A stretch of DNA of 30,368 nt from the NCBI GenBank assembly GCA_016903675.1, contig JADQBA010000108.1, forward strand, positions 1 to 30,368, given 5' to 3'. This DNA is from Stigonema ocellatum SAG 48.90 = DSM 106950 (GTDB lineage Bacteria; Cyanobacteriota; Cyanobacteriia; Cyanobacteriales; Nostocaceae). Positions 9,021 to 16,777 of the stretch are shown here, piece by piece; positions within the stretch are counted from its first letter, which is position 1; every line of letters starts with the position of its first letter. The notes below the pieces were generated by a model. It saw only the letters and a list, made by a program, of their open reading frames with translations, was not told where the DNA came from and did no database searches. The position numbers and the translations under genes are program-made.

Positions 9021-9881
9021 GTGAAAAACGACGTATCGCCATCGTTGGATTCTAACTACGAACCGCTGTTGGTTGAGCATGAAATCATCAATCTGACATC
9101 GGCTTCTATCATCGCTATTCAACGTCAACAAATTGCTCAAAGGAAGAAAGCACCCAAAACCTTAGCTATTCTGGCTGATCCAGTCTTCGATCCAAAAGAT
9201 GAGCGAGTGACGGGTAAACCTGAAAGTTCTCAACTCGCCCCAAACTTAGAACTCGAACGTTCTGCTCTTGCTCGTTCCGCCAATCTTCTCAATCGTTCTG
9301 CTTGGAATCGCCTTGACGGTACTCGTGCTGAAGCTGAATCACTTTTGAAACTTGTTCCCTCATCCAATCGTTTACAAGCCTTTGATTTTGATGCTAACTA
9401 CACTTGGGCGACATCCAGTGCGCTGAATCAGTTCCGCATTTTACACTTTGCTACCCATGGTTTTGTCAACGATGAAAACCCGGAACTTTCTGGTATCGTT
9501 CTCTCTCTGGTTAATCGACAGGGTAAAGAAATCCAAGGCTACCTGCGGTTGAATGAACTATTTAACCTCGACTACCCCGCCGACTTAATCGTTTTGAGCG
9601 CTTGCGAAACGGGTTTGGGAAAAAATATCCAAGGTGAAGGCTTGGTAGGGTTGACAAGAGGACTAATGTATGCAGGAGGAGAACGGCTGGTGGTGTCGTT
9701 GTGGCAGGTAAGCGATAAAGGCACATCTATACTGATGCAAGAATTTTACAAGGAAATGTTGCTCAATGGCAAGTCTCCCAATGTAGCCCTGCGTGCTGCA
9801 CAATTAAAGATGTGGCAGCAAGAAGAATGGCGTGATCCGAATTATTGGGCAGCGTTTACGTTTTTGGGTGAGTGGCGTTAA
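9021..9881 (+). CDS. CHAT-domain (caspase-like) protein, 5'-truncated remnant
   Basis: Matches the C-terminal half of cyanobacterial TPR-CHAT proteins. Recognisable blocks are EHEIINLTSASIIAIQ, KTLAILADPVFD, the putative catalytic His in LHFATHGFV, the putative catalytic Cys in LSACETGLG, then GLTRGLMYAGG, SLWQVSD and the terminal NYWAAFTFLGEW. Normal relatives have long N-terminal TPR arrays and the first part of the CHAT fold. Here homology starts abruptly near 9021, after a MITE-like repeat and a polypurine tract. The open frame extends to an ATG at 8853, but that part is repeat-encoded. The GTG at 9021 is the first plausible start inside recognisable sequence and has no good Shine-Dalgarno. 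The His/Cys pair is intact, but the protein is probably not a working protease; a pseudogene is the favoured reading. Confidence 0.75.
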   Translation: MKNDVSPSLDSNYEPLLVEHEIINLTSASIIAIQRQQIAQRKKAPKTLAILADPVFDPKDERVTGKPESSQLAPNLELERSALARSANLLNRSAWNRLDGTRAEAESLLKLVPSSNRLQAFDFDANYTWATSSALNQFRILHFATHGFVNDENPELSGIVLSLVNRQGKEIQGYLRLNELFNLDYPADLIVLSACETGLGKNIQGEGLVGLTRGLMYAGGERLVVSLWQVSDKGTSILMQEFYKEMLLNGKSPNVALRAAQLKMWQQEEWRDPNYWAAFTFLGEWR

Positions 9882-9900
9882 TTAGGAGTTTTTATTTGAT

Positions 9901-10049
9901 CTTCGTGTTCTTCGTGTCTTCTCCCAAGGGGAGACGCTACGCGAACGCGGTTTAAAAATATTTTTGAACCACGAAGACGCGTTCGCGTTAGCGAAGCGGT
10001 AGCGACGAAGGAGCGTCAGCGTCTCCCCTTGGGAGAAGAACACGAAGGA
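9901..10049. repeat. Long imperfect palindromic repeat (CTTCGTGTTCTTCGTG ... CACGAAG)
   Basis: CTTCGTGTTCTTCGTGTCTT, CTCCCAAGGGGAGACGC and GCGAACGCG on the left are mirrored by CGCGTTCGCG, GCGTCTCCCCTTGGGAGAAG and AACACGAAG on the right. Related segments occur at 14616-14690 and ~18329-18363. It borders the broken end of the Uma2 fragment. Confidence 0.75.
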
Positions 10050-10059
10050 AATCCAAGTC

Positions 10060-10278
10060 TTACGACTTGCACCTTGAAACCCACATTCCGCAGATGTGAC
10101 TCATATTACTATTCACTTTTCGCAGGACAAAAGCAGCTACCTCTTCGTGGGGTCCAGTGGGTTCCATTTCAATAAGTTCCCCGTCAATCAATTCATAACG
10201 CTCGTTATCTCCATACCGAGCGATAAAATCATCGAATGTCAGGAGTTTAGGAGCAGCTTGTGTCATAGCCATTATCAT
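10060..10278 (-). pseudogene. Uma2-family (DUF820) nuclease-like gene, N-terminal fragment
   Basis: The first ~55 residues match the start of Uma2/DUF820 proteins: LLTFDDFIARYGDNERYELI, then DGELIEMEPTGPHEEVAAFV and LRKVN. Normal members run to ~180-200 residues; this frame ends after 72 codons with an unrelated tail (CGMWVSRCKS) where the adjoining palindromic repeat begins. The catalytic C-terminal half, with the E-x-L-S block, is missing. Several in-frame ATGs (10278, 10272, 10266) make the start uncertain. It lies 10 nt after the upstream gene at 10289-10894 and was presumably its operon partner. Uma2 proteins have a PD-(D/E)XK-type fold and are abundant in cyanobacteria, with unclear roles. 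Confidence 0.75.
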
Positions 10279-10288
10279 AGAAAAGACT

Positions 10289-10894
10289 TCATTCCAAAAT
10301 CCCCACCAAAATCTTCATTAAATCTTCCAAATCATCGGGAATTCGATATAGCGAAACATCCTGAAGAATTTGTTGCTTTGTTTTTTCTAACCGACCAAAG
10401 CGCCAAGCATCACCAATTGTCACAGATCCATAAAACAAATCGCCTTCTTCAACTTCGGCTATGGCAATTAACCCCACCGCCAGCTGTGTAAACCCTCGTG
10501 TTAAGTCATCATTTTTTGCTTCAACCACCAGCAAACCTGGATTACCTTTGAGAAAGTAATCTAAATTGCCCTTTAGCCAGTTATTTACTGACAACGGGTA
10601 CTCAATTCGTATTTGGCATTGACAATACCGAGCAACTTCCAGCAATGCAGGTGCTACAAGCGTTTCACGTCGCGCTGTCTCACTGCTCAAACTTACAAGC
10701 GGTAAAGATTCATCAATTCGCTGTCGTAACTCTGCCAAACGTTCTAACTGGCGATTGGTTCGCGGTAACTCAAGATGAGTTTTAAGCATTGCATAGCCCA
10801 ACTCCGCCAATATTTCGTCTGCCTCATAAGGCATCTCAAAATAGGAGCGAAATATGTAGGATTGCCCCTCTTGCAAAATACGACGGCGAGTCAT
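10289..10894 (-). CDS. Hypothetical protein with probable PD-(D/E)XK nuclease fold
   Basis: 201 residues, soluble, with no signal peptide. The central block from Gly109, GNLDYFLKGNPGLLVVEAKN, gives Asp112 and Glu125-Ala-Lys127, the spacing of a PD-(D/E)XK active site. An upstream Glu77 (RRETLVAPALLEV) and downstream Gln137 (GFTQLAVGL) fit the helix positions seen in HsdR-N-like and related nucleases. The family call is inferred from these motifs only; I do not recognise a named family. It probably starts at the ATG at 10894 (MTRRRILQEG). It is followed by the broken Uma2 gene on the same strand. Its role could lie in DNA defence or a mobile-element remnant, but nothing here proves that. Confidence 0.7.
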   Translation of the reverse strand: MTRRRILQEGQSYIFRSYFEMPYEADEILAELGYAMLKTHLELPRTNRQLERLAELRQRIDESLPLVSLSSETARRETLVAPALLEVARYCQCQIRIEYPLSVNNWLKGNLDYFLKGNPGLLVVEAKNDDLTRGFTQLAVGLIAIAEVEEGDLFYGSVTIGDAWRFGRLEKTKQQILQDVSLYRIPDDLEDLMKILVGILE

Positions 10895-11199
10895 GATCTT
10901 GACTTCTGTGACGACACATGATAATACTATTCAATTTTAGCATTGTGATTCAAATTATAGCGTTTTTCATCCGAATGAAGTACAAATTTATCTGCGTTCA
11001 TCTGCGTTCATCTGCGGTTTCTTAACTCTTCCATGTACCTCACTGAATTGAAAAGCCCTATATATCGAACTTCCTCCCTTTCCCATGTCAAACAAAAGCC
11101 ATAGATTTTATCTATCATAATTATCTAAATAATTGACTTTTCACTATAGACACTAAGAAGTACAATCAGTTAATAACACAAAAAAACAGAAAATTATTT
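10895..11199. promoter_or_regulatory. Divergent intergenic region upstream of ndhF3
   Basis: About 300 bp between the PD-(D/E)XK-like gene (-) and ndhF3 (+). It holds the short direct repeat TTCATCTGCG near 10988-11018 and an AT-rich stretch 11100-11190 (ATAATTATCTAAATAATTGAC, CACTATAGACAC). The low-CO2 ndhF3 operon of other cyanobacteria is controlled by the LysR-type regulator NdhR/CcmR, so an operator is expected here. I could not define one, nor a well-spaced -35/-10 pair. Confidence 0.4.
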
Positions 11200-11204
11200 A
11201 GAGG
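11200..11204 (+). promoter_or_regulatory. Ribosome-binding site that decides the ndhF3 start
   Basis: AGAGG lies 8 nt before the ATG at 11213 but only 2 nt before the ATG at 11207. This favours 11213 (MNQLLLQ) as the translation start. Confidence 0.65.
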
Positions 11205-11212
11205 TAATGATA

Positions 11213-13075
11213 ATGAACCAGCTTCTCCTACAGAGCATCTGGTTGATACCTTGCTATCCCTTAATTGGTGGGCTTTTAGCTGTACCTTGGTCTCCTGCTG
11301 TCATCCGTCGCACTGGACCAAGACCCGCAGGGTACGTAAACTTGTTGATGACCTGCTTAGCTTTTACTCATAGCGTATTTGCCCTGCAAGCCAATTGGAA
11401 CCAGCCACCGCAACAAGTATCTTTTACCTGGCTGAGTACGGCTGGTTTAAATATCAATTTAGACCTGGAAATATCCTCGGTAAATATCGCCGCAATGGTT
11501 TTGGTGACCGGGTTGAATCTGTTAGCTCAGATTTACGCAGTAGGATACATGGAGATGGACTGGGGCTGGGCACGCTTCTACTCCTTGCTGGGACTATTCG
11601 AGGCTGGGATGTGTGCCTTAGTCCTGTGCAATTCTTTGTTCTTTAGCTATCTGATTTTGGAAATCCTCACTCTAGGTACTTACCTGCTGGTGGGACTGTG
11701 GTTTTCTCAACCCTTAGTGGTTACGGGGGCTAGAGATGCGTTTTTAACCAAGCGGGTGGGAGACTTAGTACTGTTGATGGGGGTACTTGCCCTTTGGCCT
11801 CTGGCAGGTACTTGGAACTTTACTGAGCTGTCTCAGTGGGCGCAAACAGCGAACGTGGACCCAAAAATAGCTACCCTAGTGGGTTTAGCTTTAATTGCTG
11901 GTCCTATGGGCAAGTGTGCCCAGTTCCCTCTACATTTGTGGTTGGACGAAGCGATGGAGGGACCAATCCCCAGTACCATCTTGCGGAACTCTGTGGTGGT
12001 AGCAACAGGTGCTTGGGTGCTGGTTAAGCTGCAACCAGTTTTAGCCCTCTCTCCTTTGGTTTTGTCGGCTTTGGTAGCGATCGGTACTCTCACAGCAGTA
12101 GGCGCTTCGTTGATTGCGATCGCCCAAATTGACATCAAACGCTGCTTATCTTATTCCGTTAGTGCCTATATGGGTTTGGTGTTCATCGCCGTAGGAACAC
12201 AGCAAGGTGAAGCAGCACTGTTACTAGCGCTCACCCACGCTTTAGCATCCGCACTCTTGGTGATGAGTACTGGAGCAATTGTGTGGAACAGCATCACCCA
12301 AGACGTCAGCCAACTTGGCGGACTTTGGTCTCGCCGTCCGGTATCAGGAATAGCTTACTTAGTCGGAATTTTAGGGTTAATCGCTTTTCCACCCTTGGGC
12401 GGCTTTTGGGCGTTACTGAAATTGGCTTCGGGGTTGTGGGAAACGCAGCCTTGGCTTGTGGTAGTGGTGATTGCTGTCAACGCTTTGACCGCTTTTAGCA
12501 TGACCAGAGAGTTTAGCTTAATCTTTGGTGGCAAACCCAAACAGATGAGCCAGCGATCGCCTGAAGTGAGTTGGCAAATGGCTCTGCCCATGATCGTATT
12601 GCTCAGCTTTACTCTCCATTTGCCCTTAGTTTTACAAAGCTTATCACTCCTACCCAGTTGGGCAAACCTCAACAAAGATATAGCCCTCCTACTGATTTGG
12701 TCGAGTATTTTCGGTTGCAGTATCAGTAGCATAATTTATCTGAGCGATATAATTCCCAAACCTATTCGCCTCCCTGTGAAAGCTTTGCAAGACTTGCTAG
12801 CTTATGACTTTTACACTCCTAAACTCTATCGGCTCAGCATAGTTTTGAGCGTTGACCTCATTTCAAAACTTGCCGACACCGTTGATCGTTTAGTAGTCGA
12901 TGGCATTGTTAACATGATTGGCTTAGCCATCATTGGTGGTGGAGAAGGTCTTAAGTACAGCACCACTGGAAAAACCCAGTTTTATGCATTCACCGTATTA
13001 CTTGGAGTTGGTATCTTCGGAGCAGTCATGACTTGGCAATACTGGGGATATGTGGTTTTGAATTTAATTTTTTAG
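11213..13075 (+). CDS. ndhF3: NDH-1MS subunit NdhF3
   Basis: 620 residues, a multi-pass thylakoid membrane protein of the NuoL/NdhF antiporter-like family, here the CO2-uptake-specific NdhF3. Identity as F3 rests on the order F3-D3-CupA-CupS. The canonical NdhF1/NuoL block HTWLPDAMEGPTP-SALIHAA is replaced by HLWLDEAMEGPIPSTILRNS (241-260), a feature of the CO2-uptake NdhF branch. Glu114 (GYMEMDW) corresponds, from memory of NDH-1MS structural work, to a residue near the Zn site at the CupA interface. Conserved Lys and His occur in LTKRVGD (~180) and AQIDIKRCLSY. The C-terminus has the long lateral helix region (LLAYDFYTPKLYRLS) and a last membrane span. The start at 11213 is chosen over the ATG at 11207 on Shine-Dalgarno spacing. 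ndhD3 begins 16 nt downstream, so they are cotranscribed. Confidence 0.95.
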   Translation: MNQLLLQSIWLIPCYPLIGGLLAVPWSPAVIRRTGPRPAGYVNLLMTCLAFTHSVFALQANWNQPPQQVSFTWLSTAGLNINLDLEISSVNIAAMVLVTGLNLLAQIYAVGYMEMDWGWARFYSLLGLFEAGMCALVLCNSLFFSYLILEILTLGTYLLVGLWFSQPLVVTGARDAFLTKRVGDLVLLMGVLALWPLAGTWNFTELSQWAQTANVDPKIATLVGLALIAGPMGKCAQFPLHLWLDEAMEGPIPSTILRNSVVVATGAWVLVKLQPVLALSPLVLSALVAIGTLTAVGASLIAIAQIDIKRCLSYSVSAYMGLVFIAVGTQQGEAALLLALTHALASALLVMSTGAIVWNSITQDVSQLGGLWSRRPVSGIAYLVGILGLIAFPPLGGFWALLKLASGLWETQPWLVVVVIAVNALTAFSMTREFSLIFGGKPKQMSQRSPEVSWQMALPMIVLLSFTLHLPLVLQSLSLLPSWANLNKDIALLLIWSSIFGCSISSIIYLSDIIPKPIRLPVKALQDLLAYDFYTPKLYRLSIVLSVDLISKLADTVDRLVVDGIVNMIGLAIIGGGEGLKYSTTGKTQFYAFTVLLGVGIFGAVMTWQYWGYVVLNLIF

Positions 13076-13091
13076 AACAGTAACTAAAAAA

Positions 13092-14606
13092 ATGCTTAGT
13101 ACCCTAATTTGGCTACCGATTTTAGGTGCCGCTCTTATTGGTTTCTGGCCTGGTAAAATCTCTGCAAATGGCACTCGTGTGGCATCTCTCACAGTTGCTG
13201 GGCTGACTCTTCTGTGGAATCTTTTCATCCTACTGAAATTTGATATCAGCACTCCAGGGATGCAGTTACAGGAGTATTTACCTTGGAATGAAACCCTCGG
13301 CTTGAGCTATCGATTGGGGGTTGATGGTCTCTCGGTACTGATGGTAGCGTTAAATAGTCTCCTCACCTGGATTGCTATTTATAGCAGTAGCAAAGACACA
13401 GAACGCCCCCGACTTTTCTACTCCCTCATCTTATTAATCAGCGGTGGTGTTGCTGGAGCGTTCTTGACAGAGAATTTACTCCTATTCTTCCTGTTCTACG
13501 AGCTAGAACTCATACCTTTCTATCTGCTGATTTTGATTTGGGGTGGTGAAAAGCGAGCCTACGCCAGTATCAAGTTTTTGCTCTACACTGCTGTTTCAGG
13601 AGCGTTGATTTTAGCAACGTTCTTCGGTATAGTGTGGCTCACTGGCTCCACCAGTTTTAATTACGATACATTGCCTACCCAAACCCTGTCAACAACACTG
13701 CAAATCATCCTCCTTGTCGGTATCGTGCTAGGCTTTGGTATCAAAATTCCTCTAGTTCCTTTGCATACTTGGTTACCGGATGCTTATGTAGAAGCTTCAG
13801 CACCCGTTGCCATTCTTTTAGGTGGAGTGCTGGCAAAGTTGGGAACTTATGGTCTTTTACGGTTTGGGATGGGAATGTTTCCCCAGGCTTGGAGTGTTCT
13901 CGCACCAACTCTAGCAACTTGGGGAGCCGTTAGTGCTGTGTATGGAGCTGTCATCGCGATCGCCCAAAAAGATATTAAGCGTATGGTGGCGTACAGTTCC
14001 ATCGGTCACATGGGTTATGTATTATTAGCAGCAGCCGCCAGCACTCCCTTAGCACTCGTTGGCGCGGTTTCTCAAATGGTCAGCCACGGCATCATCCTCG
14101 CCATCCTCTTCGATTTGCTGGGAATTGTAGAAAGCAAGGTAGGCACCCGCGAGTTGGACAAACTCAATGGCTTAATGAGTCCTGTACGCGGTTTACCCCT
14201 CACAAGTTTCTTACTCATCGTAGGCGGTATGGCAAGCGCTGGTATTCCTGGTATGACAGGATTTGTCGCCGAATTTATCGTCTTTCAGGGCAGTTACTCC
14301 ACCTTTCCCATACCTACACTGTTGTGTGTTGTTACCACTGGTCTAACCGCAGTCTACTTCGTCATCCTACTTAATCGCACATGTTTTGGCAAATTGGACA
14401 ACCAATTGGCGTACTATCCCAAAGTCGAGTGGTTTGAGAAAATTCCATCTCTCATTTTGGCAGCCTTGATCTTTTTCTTGGGAGTACAACCCAATTGGCT
14501 AGTGCGCTGGAGTGAACCGACCACTACCGCAATGGTTAGTGCTATTCCCCCTCTAGATAAAGCCGTTACTCCTGAAGTTGCTCTCCTCAATAATGCAGGG
14601 GAGTAG
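13092..14606 (+). CDS. ndhD3: NDH-1MS subunit NdhD3
   Basis: 504 residues, about 14 membrane helices, NuoM/NdhD family. Proton-channel residues are visible: Glu137 in LLFFLFYELELIP, Lys218 in FGIKIPLVPLHTWLPDA, Lys249 in AKLGTYG, and the AQKDIKRMVAYSSIGHMGYV block in the second half. In the CO2-uptake complex NdhD3 sits next to NdhF3 at the distal end of the membrane arm, where proton pumping is thought to help drive CO2 hydration by CupA. The ATG is 16 nt after ndhF3 with no good Shine-Dalgarno (preceded by ACTAAAAAA), suggesting translational coupling. The assignment as D3 rather than D4 comes from its neighbours; the other copy is at 24192-25727. Confidence 0.94.
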   Translation: MLSTLIWLPILGAALIGFWPGKISANGTRVASLTVAGLTLLWNLFILLKFDISTPGMQLQEYLPWNETLGLSYRLGVDGLSVLMVALNSLLTWIAIYSSSKDTERPRLFYSLILLISGGVAGAFLTENLLLFFLFYELELIPFYLLILIWGGEKRAYASIKFLLYTAVSGALILATFFGIVWLTGSTSFNYDTLPTQTLSTTLQIILLVGIVLGFGIKIPLVPLHTWLPDAYVEASAPVAILLGGVLAKLGTYGLLRFGMGMFPQAWSVLAPTLATWGAVSAVYGAVIAIAQKDIKRMVAYSSIGHMGYVLLAAAASTPLALVGAVSQMVSHGIILAILFDLLGIVESKVGTRELDKLNGLMSPVRGLPLTSFLLIVGGMASAGIPGMTGFVAEFIVFQGSYSTFPIPTLLCVVTTGLTAVYFVILLNRTCFGKLDNQLAYYPKVEWFEKIPSLILAALIFFLGVQPNWLVRWSEPTTTAMVSAIPPLDKAVTPEVALLNNAGE

Positions 14607-14615
14607 GGCAAAGAT

Positions 14616-14690
14616 ATTCTTCGTGTTCTTCGCGTCTTCGTGGTATAAAAAATCTTTTTGAACCGCGAAGGCGCGAAGAGCGCGAAGAAA
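14616..14690. repeat. Palindromic repeat between ndhD3 and cupA
   Basis: TTCTTCGTGTTCTTCGCGTC and TTCGTGGT are mirrored by ACCGCGAAGGCGCGAAG and AGCGCGAAGAA around an AT-rich loop. Same family as 9901-10049. It can form a long stem between the two cotranscribed genes and may attenuate or process the transcript. Confidence 0.7.
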
Positions 14691-14740
14691 AAGCAGGGGA
14701 GCTTTCTTGAGCAGGGGAAGAATGACTCACAACCAAGGAA

Positions 14741-14788
14741 CTACTAACTCCTAACACCCAACAACTATCAACCAACAACTATCAACTC
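14741..14788. repeat. Short degenerate tandem repeat directly before cupA
   Basis: Runs of CTAACTCCTAAC and CAACTATCAACC-type heptads fill the space before the cupA ATG. No Shine-Dalgarno-like purine stretch is present. Confidence 0.6.
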
Positions 14789-14790
14789 TC

Positions 14791-16086
14791 ATGACAACAA
14801 CTCTCCTTCCATTAACTCAATTACCTCCTTCTAATCATGAATTTGCCCCAGTGATTCATCGATTGGAAGCGGGTGGTGCAATGCTACCGGATACCCCGGA
14901 AAATTTAATGCAAATCATCGGCATTTACAAAGCCTATGCCGTGCCGATGGATTTTTACTGGCGTGACTTGCTCTATATTGCTGAGCGTGTCTTTTTGAAC
15001 CCGGTTCCCTTTTTTAAATACTTTTTACCAAAAGAATATCTAGACCTGCATAACCATTACGCTGGAGATGATGCCGAACTGCGGATTTGGCAATCAGGGG
15101 CAGCTACTGCCCATCCTGAACTCTTAGAGTTTATGGATTCGGGAGAAACCTTTAAAATGCCCAAGTTGTTGCACCATTTGTGGCATGACCGAGTTAACAT
15201 GGAGTTTGCTGAAGCCTGTATGCGGGCTATGCTGTGGCATAGAGGAATGGGGGGGAAGTTTGACCCCTACCTAGACACTGATGAATATAAGGCGAATGCA
15301 GACAGAGCGATTAAGGCTTACTTTCAGGGTAATCCGGTGATGTTGGGACTTTATCGGCTGTTTCCAGAGATGTTCATCGAACAGGTGCGGCAGTTGTCTT
15401 ACTACAGTAACTTGGGTTTATTTTGGGAAGTGATGGCTCCTGTTTTCTTTGAAATGAGCGATCGCTATGATTCGGGAGACATCAAAAGCGTGCCAGAGGC
15501 GATGAACTTTCTCGTGAACGCCATCTTTGCTATGGCGGGACGTCCAATTTACCACCACGTCCATATTCGCGGTGAAGTCTACGAAATTATTCCGAAATCT
15601 TGCGGCTTCATGTGGCTGTACGAAGCAGCACTACCTTATGTGGAAGCGGTGTTTTATCGCACCGCTCCGTTCCGGGGAACAAAATCCTATAATGCTCAGG
15701 CTAAGCAAGTTCCTGAAGACCAGAAAGACTTCCACTACGGAATTCTCTACGCCGATGTGTTCCCGGTAGGTACCGCAGGTGTTCCCCCAACACTGCTGAT
15801 GCAGGATATGCTCCACTTTCTGCCCGAATATCTAGTGGATTACTACCACCATCACTGCCGAGGGCAAGATGATATGCTGATTCAACTAGGTATCAGTTTC
15901 CAGCGCTCCATGTACGTTGTCACTTCTGCGGTGATTCAAGCATTGCGTACCGCCCTTCTCTATCCTTTAGATGACACTAACCCAAAGCACCGACAAGCTA
16001 ATCGTGCTTTCTTTGAAGCCCAGATAGACAGATTCACCCGTCCTGAAGCTCGCCTGCGCGATGTTCAGCGGCAAGAATACAGATAA
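14791..16086 (+). CDS. cupA: CO2 hydration protein CupA (ChpY)
   Basis: 431 residues, matching the length of CupA rather than the shorter CupB (376 residues, 25916-27046). CupA/ChpY is the peripheral subunit that, with NdhF3 and NdhD3, converts CO2 to bicarbonate on the thylakoid membrane in an unusual carbonic-anhydrase-like reaction. The key block is LLHHLWHDRVNMEFAEACMR at 126-145. His129 and Arg134, five residues apart, correspond by motif to the Zn-site pair reported for CupA, as I recall it. Other conserved blocks are YSNLGLFWEVMAPVF, ILYADVFPVGTAGVPPTLLM, and HFLPEYLVDYYHHHCRGQDD. CupA has an extra ~40 residues (about 79-120, HNHYAGDDAELRIW) compared with CupB. A 184-nt repeat-filled gap separates it from ndhD3, and no Shine-Dalgarno precedes the ATG. 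Confidence 0.95.
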   Translation: MTTTLLPLTQLPPSNHEFAPVIHRLEAGGAMLPDTPENLMQIIGIYKAYAVPMDFYWRDLLYIAERVFLNPVPFFKYFLPKEYLDLHNHYAGDDAELRIWQSGAATAHPELLEFMDSGETFKMPKLLHHLWHDRVNMEFAEACMRAMLWHRGMGGKFDPYLDTDEYKANADRAIKAYFQGNPVMLGLYRLFPEMFIEQVRQLSYYSNLGLFWEVMAPVFFEMSDRYDSGDIKSVPEAMNFLVNAIFAMAGRPIYHHVHIRGEVYEIIPKSCGFMWLYEAALPYVEAVFYRTAPFRGTKSYNAQAKQVPEDQKDFHYGILYADVFPVGTAGVPPTLLMQDMLHFLPEYLVDYYHHHCRGQDDMLIQLGISFQRSMYVVTSAVIQALRTALLYPLDDTNPKHRQANRAFFEAQIDRFTRPEARLRDVQRQEYR

Positions 16087-16339
16087 GGGAGTGGGGAGTG
16101 GGGAATAGGGAGTGGGGAGTGGGGGAGTGGGGACTGGTGACTGGTGACTGGTGACTGGGGACTGGGGACTGGGGACTGGTGACTGGGGAATATTCTCATC
16201 ATCATTCCCTAATCCCCAATCCCTAATCCCTAATCCCCAATCCCCACTCCCCAATCCCCACTCCCTAATCCCCATTCCCCATTCCCCACTCCCCATTCCC
16301 CACTCCCCATTCCCCACTCCCCACTCCCCACTCCCCATT
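16087..16339. repeat. Two-armed heptad repeat array (STRR type) with 25-bp core, copy 1
   Basis: The left arm is G-rich on the + strand (GGGGAGT and GGGGACTGGTGACT units). The right arm is C-rich (CCCCAATCCCTAAT, CCCCACTCCCCATT units). They meet at a non-repeat core, GGGGAATATTCTCATCATC-ATTCCC, at 16185-16209. Because the arms are complementary the whole can fold into a giant imperfect hairpin between cupA and cupS. The core recurs in reverse orientation at 20296-20320. Heptad STRR sequences are known from Nostocales. The long ORFs here on both strands are repeat artefacts. Confidence 0.85.
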
Positions 16340-16362
16340 CAATAGATATTGAGGTATAATAC

Positions 16363-16764
16363 ATGGCGGATATTGTTGATATTGCAGTTGGCGCAGGTTG
16401 TTTCCAAACGCTGGTGACGGCTGTCCAGGTTGCTGGTTTGGTGGAGACGCTCAAAAGCCCTGGTCCTTTTACTGTGTTTGCACCTAATGATGATGCCTTT
16501 GCCAAGTTACCGCCGGGAACAGTGCAAACTTTGGTACAAAATATTCCCCAGTTAGCCAGGATACTGAAGTATCATGTTGTTCCTGGGAAGTTAACTGCGG
16601 CTGATATTGCCAAATACACCTCCCTAACTTCAGTAGAAGGCTCAGCTATCAGAGTTGATACTAGTGATGGTTTTGAAATAAAAAATGCCACAGTTATCGC
16701 CCCCGACATCGAGGCAGATAACGGTGTCATCCACGTGATTGACACGGTGATATTGATGGGGTAA
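16363..16764 (+). CDS. cupS: Fasciclin-domain protein CupS, NDH-1MS subunit
   Basis: 133 residues, almost entirely one FAS1/fasciclin domain. The H1-like block reads FTVFAPNDDAFAKLPPGTVQ and is followed by LKYHVVPGKLTAADI; the H2-like end is NGVIHVIDTVILM. It has no signal peptide, unlike most secreted fasciclin proteins, which fits a cytoplasmic subunit bound to CupA. CupS is a known component of the low-CO2-inducible NDH-1MS complex and normally follows cupA. GAGG at 16351-16354 stands 8 nt before the ATG, the best ribosome-binding site in this operon; the gene is separated from cupA by the ~250-bp heptad array. Its stop is only 13 nt from the convergent ccmO stop. Confidence 0.92.
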   Translation: MADIVDIAVGAGCFQTLVTAVQVAGLVETLKSPGPFTVFAPNDDAFAKLPPGTVQTLVQNIPQLARILKYHVVPGKLTAADIAKYTSLTSVEGSAIRVDTSDGFEIKNATVIAPDIEADNGVIHVIDTVILMG

Positions 16765-16777
16765 ATTAGTCCCCGTG

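Noticed and set aside
10096..10491. 131-codon forward ORF
   Set aside because: Antisense shadow of the Uma2 fragment and the PD-(D/E)XK-like gene, which have recognisable motifs.
11120..11165. A sigma-70 promoter for ndhF3 using TTGACT and TATAGA or TACAAT
   Set aside because: The spacings (about 7 and 22 nt) do not fit a -35/-10 pair.
16087..16505. Long ORFs on both strands rich in WGLGSGEWG or SPLPNPHS-type repeats
   Set aside because: They are translations of the heptad DNA arrays; the repeat reads open in several frames.
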